Shown here: positions 4,777-6,173 of the stretch, one piece after another
Layout: the number at the start of each line of letters is the position of its first letter
How positions within the stretch are numbered: position 1 is the first letter of the stretch
Assembly: GCA_946625225.1 (NCBI GenBank)
Contig: CAMOTA010000152.1
Location: forward strand, 1 to 6,173
Reading direction: 5' to 3'
Length of the DNA: 6,173 nt
DNA from: UBA9715 sp003452695
GTDB lineage: Bacteria; Actinomycetota; Coriobacteriia; Coriobacteriales; Eggerthellaceae
Made by a program: the position numbers and the translations under genes
Notes under the pieces: generated by a model
Databases searched by the model: none
What the model saw: the letters and a program-made list of their open reading frames with translations, nothing else
Told to the model about the DNA's origin: nothing

Positions 4777-5706
4777 ATGACCATTCACGCGAACGCAGCG
4801 GAGCTTATCGGCAACACGCCCCTGGTGGAGCTGACGCATTTCGAGCAGAACCACGACCTGAAGGCGCGCATCGTTGGCAAGGTGGAATTCTTCAACCCGG
4901 CAGGTTCGGTGAAGGACCGCATCGCCAAGGCGATGATCGACGACGCCGAAGCGCAGGGGAAGATCGGCCCGAACACCACGTTGATAGAGCCGACCAGCGG
5001 AAACACCGGCATCGGACTGGCGGCCATCGCCGCCATGCGCGGCTATCGCCTGATGCTTACCATGCCCGAGACCATGTCGGTGGAACGGCGCAACCTGATA
5101 GCGGCCTACGGCGCCGAAATCGTGCTGACCGAGGGCGCCAAGGGCATGAAGGGCGCCATCGCCAAGGCCGAGGAACTGGCCGTGGAAATCGGCGACGCGT
5201 TCATTCCCGGGCAGTTCGCGAACCCGGCTAACCCCGCCATCCACGAGGCCACTACGGGCCCCGAAATCTGGCGCGACACGGACGGCAAGGTGGACATCCT
5301 GGTGGCCGGCGTGGGCACGGGCGGCACGATAAGCGGCACGGGACGCTTCCTGAAGGCGCAGAACCCCGCCGTGCAGGTGGTGGCCGTGGAACCCGCCTCC
5401 TCGCCCGTGCTGTCGAAGGGCACGGCGGGCTCCCACAAGATTCAGGGCATCGGCGCGGGATTCGTGCCCGACACGCTGGACACGGACGTGTACGACGAGG
5501 TGCTGCCCATCGAAGACGAGGAGGCCTTCGCCGCTGGGCGCGAAATTGCCGCGAAGGACGGCCTGCTCGTGGGCATTTCCGCTGGCGCCGCCGTGGCTGC
5601 AGCGCGCAAGCTGGCCGAGCGCCCCGAAAACGCCGGCAAGCTAATCGTGGCCGTGCTGCCCGACACCGGCGAGCGCTACCTTTCCACCGCGCTGTTCAAC
5701 GGCTAA
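4777..5706 (+). CDS. cysK: Cysteine synthase A (O-acetylserine sulfhydrylase)
   Basis: CysK is a cytoplasmic PLP enzyme that makes cysteine and acetate from O-acetylserine and sulfide, the last step of sulfide assimilation. The 309-residue protein has the usual family length. The landmarks in order are IGNTPLVEL (11-19), the PLP lysine K46 in NPAGSVKDR (40-48), and the substrate loop EPTSGNTGIG (71-80). The phosphate-binding GTGGT is at 180-184. VEPASSPVLS (204-213) is typical of O-acetylserine-type enzymes. GISAGA (266-271) includes S268 at the pyridine-nitrogen position, and PDTGERYLST is at 295-304. No C-terminal CBS domain is present, so it is not cystathionine beta-synthase. The start is set by AAAGGAAGG at 4762-4770. 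It lies downstream of glyA on the same strand, a serine-metabolism link, but with a hairpin and its own leader between. A CysM-type assignment is less likely but not excluded. Confidence 0.96.
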   Translation: MTIHANAAELIGNTPLVELTHFEQNHDLKARIVGKVEFFNPAGSVKDRIAKAMIDDAEAQGKIGPNTTLIEPTSGNTGIGLAAIAAMRGYRLMLTMPETMSVERRNLIAAYGAEIVLTEGAKGMKGAIAKAEELAVEIGDAFIPGQFANPANPAIHEATTGPEIWRDTDGKVDILVAGVGTGGTISGTGRFLKAQNPAVQVVAVEPASSPVLSKGTAGSHKIQGIGAGFVPDTLDTDVYDEVLPIEDEEAFAAGREIAAKDGLLVGISAGAAVAAARKLAERPENAGKLIVAVLPDTGERYLSTALFNG

Positions 5707-5720
5707 GGCGAACTGGCTAG

Positions 5721-5761
5721 CGCGAATGATACAGCACCTCAGAAGTACTGTATCATTCGCG
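5721..5761. repeat. 33-base palindrome, copy 1, with 14-bp perfect outer stem
   Basis: CGCGAATGATACAG (5721-5734) pairs perfectly with CTGTATCATTCGCG (5748-5761). The core unit 5725-5757 continues inward with ACCTC/GAAGT, giving a nearly symmetric 33-mer around one central base with two mismatched pairs. A related copy lies at 5784-5816. It begins 14 bases after the cysK stop and could terminate cysK, or serve as a protein site or repeated element. There is no T-run. Confidence 0.8.
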
Positions 5762-5783
5762 AAGAGGTCGCAGCCATTGCCGC

Positions 5784-5816
5784 AATGATACAGTACCTCT
5801 GAGGTGGTGTATCGTC
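5784..5816. repeat. 33-base palindrome, copy 2
   Basis: This 33-mer matches 5725-5757 at 26 of 33 positions and keeps AATGATACAG, then ACCTC, then a rightward complement. Here the inner stem ACCTC/GAGGT (5795-5799 with 5801-5805) is perfect, while the outer right arm has drifted (GTGTATCGTC). Several pairings are kept as G-U wobbles. The two copies sit 59 bases apart, start to start, in the gap between convergent cysK and the minus-strand gene at the window edge. Confidence 0.75.
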
Positions 5817-5843
5817 CCGCTAATTGTTGCGAGCTCTTCTTGG

Positions 5844-5868
5844 AGGCGCTGTACCACCCTAGGCGCCT
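5844..5868 (-). terminator. Weak hairpin at the 3' end of the edge gene
   Basis: AGGCGC (5844-5849) pairs with GCGCCT (5863-5868) across 13 bases, overlapping the last codons and stop of the minus-strand gene. No T-run follows on the minus strand. If the twin palindromes beyond it terminate transcription, this element is unnecessary. Confidence 0.2.
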
Positions 5869-6173
5869 GGCCAGGTGTTGCCGGTTGGGTGCCAGGACGA
5901 CAGGTCGGACACGGGGCCGCGGATTTCGTATTCCACGAAGCGCTGGCCCTGGTCGCCGACGTTGGTCAGGGCGTCGAAGTAGCGCGGGCGGGCGGAGGCG
6001 GGCGACGCCGCGGCTGCTTCGCGCGAATGGGTCTCTTCCACCTGGAACAACGTGGTGCCGTAGGGGGTGGGATCGCCGCCGACGGCCGCGAGACGTCCTG
6101 CGCCCCATTGTCCTTCGCGGCCGCCTTCCTGTGGCACTGGCCGGTGCCGGCCGTGGTCATGGCCCTCCAGTCC
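5859..6173 (-). CDS. Unrecognised protein, C-terminal 104 residues (runs off window)
   Basis: The frame is open from the window edge to a TAG at 5859-5861. Its codons show the strong G/C third-position bias of the other real genes, which supports genuine coding. I do not recognise the family. The visible part begins with a His-rich patch (GHDHGRHRP). A Gly-rich stretch (RLAAVGGDPTPYGTTLF) follows, then an Ala/Pro/Ser-rich linker (REAAAASPASARP) and a more ordinary globular tail (RFVEYEIRGPVSDLSSWHP). A GTG at 6135-6137 could be a start, but no ribosome-binding site precedes it. I therefore treat the gene as continuing beyond 6173. No transmembrane segment is visible. It is convergent with cysK, so no functional link follows from position. 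Confidence 0.6.
   Translation of the reverse strand, partial: GLEGHDHGRHRPVPQEGGREGQWGAGRLAAVGGDPTPYGTTLFQVEETHSREAAAASPASARPRYFDALTNVGDQGQRFVEYEIRGPVSDLSSWHPTGNTWPGA

Noticed and set aside
3991..5436. Long minus-strand open frame spanning the end of glyA and most of cysK
   Set aside because: It crosses two intact, confidently identified genes in antisense, and its composition is typical of a shadow frame.
5966..6160. Small minus-strand frame with an ATG at 6158-6160 just after GGAGG
   Set aside because: The spacing from GGAGG to ATG is too short. The product is Arg/Pro-rich shadow-like sequence, and the overlapping frame ending at 5859 has the better codon bias.

Overview
The window is GC-rich chromosomal DNA whose coding frames strongly prefer G or C at third codon positions. 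The gene set (GlyA, CysK, a corrinoid-type uroporphyrinogen-decarboxylase-family relic) and codon use fit a high-GC actinobacterium. The closest match I can suggest is a gut member of the Coriobacteriia/Eggerthellaceae. That placement is inference, as there is no rRNA or other taxonomic marker here.

Layout: (1) Positions 1-195 are intergenic, with one copy of a dispersed 34-base repeat and a -10-like hexamer just before the first gene. (2) 196-1119 (+) is an RsmJ-type 16S rRNA guanine-N2 methyltransferase with Ala-rich insertions, probably on a leaderless mRNA. (3) 1120-1429 is intergenic, with a five-unit heptamer array next to a perfect 12-bp hairpin. (4) 1430-2475 (-) is a decayed uroporphyrinogen-decarboxylase/methylcobamide-methyltransferase-family gene with two frameshifts, one nonsense codon and no N-terminus. 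(5) 2466-3340 is a gene-free stretch of nearly 900 bases. Its first 350 bases are dense with direct and inverted repeats; the rest is mostly unremarkable and ends in the glyA leader. (6) 3341-4582 (+) is glyA. (7) 4777-5706 (+) is cysK. (8) 5707-5858 holds two copies of a 33-base palindrome. (9) 5859 to the window end (-) is the C-terminal part of a gene I do not recognise, convergent with cysK.

The two intact metabolic genes are linked through serine. GlyA interconverts serine and glycine and charges tetrahydrofolate with one-carbon units. CysK makes cysteine from O-acetylserine, which is derived from serine. They lie in the same direction but are separated by a strong hairpin and a separate leader, so they are probably neighbours and not one transcript. 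RsmJ is housekeeping ribosome modification.

I found no convincing new multi-gene system. The most interesting content is non-coding: the twin palindromes after cysK, the repeat cluster that abuts and apparently truncates the decayed gene, and a 34-base repeat in the leaders of both rsmJ and glyA.
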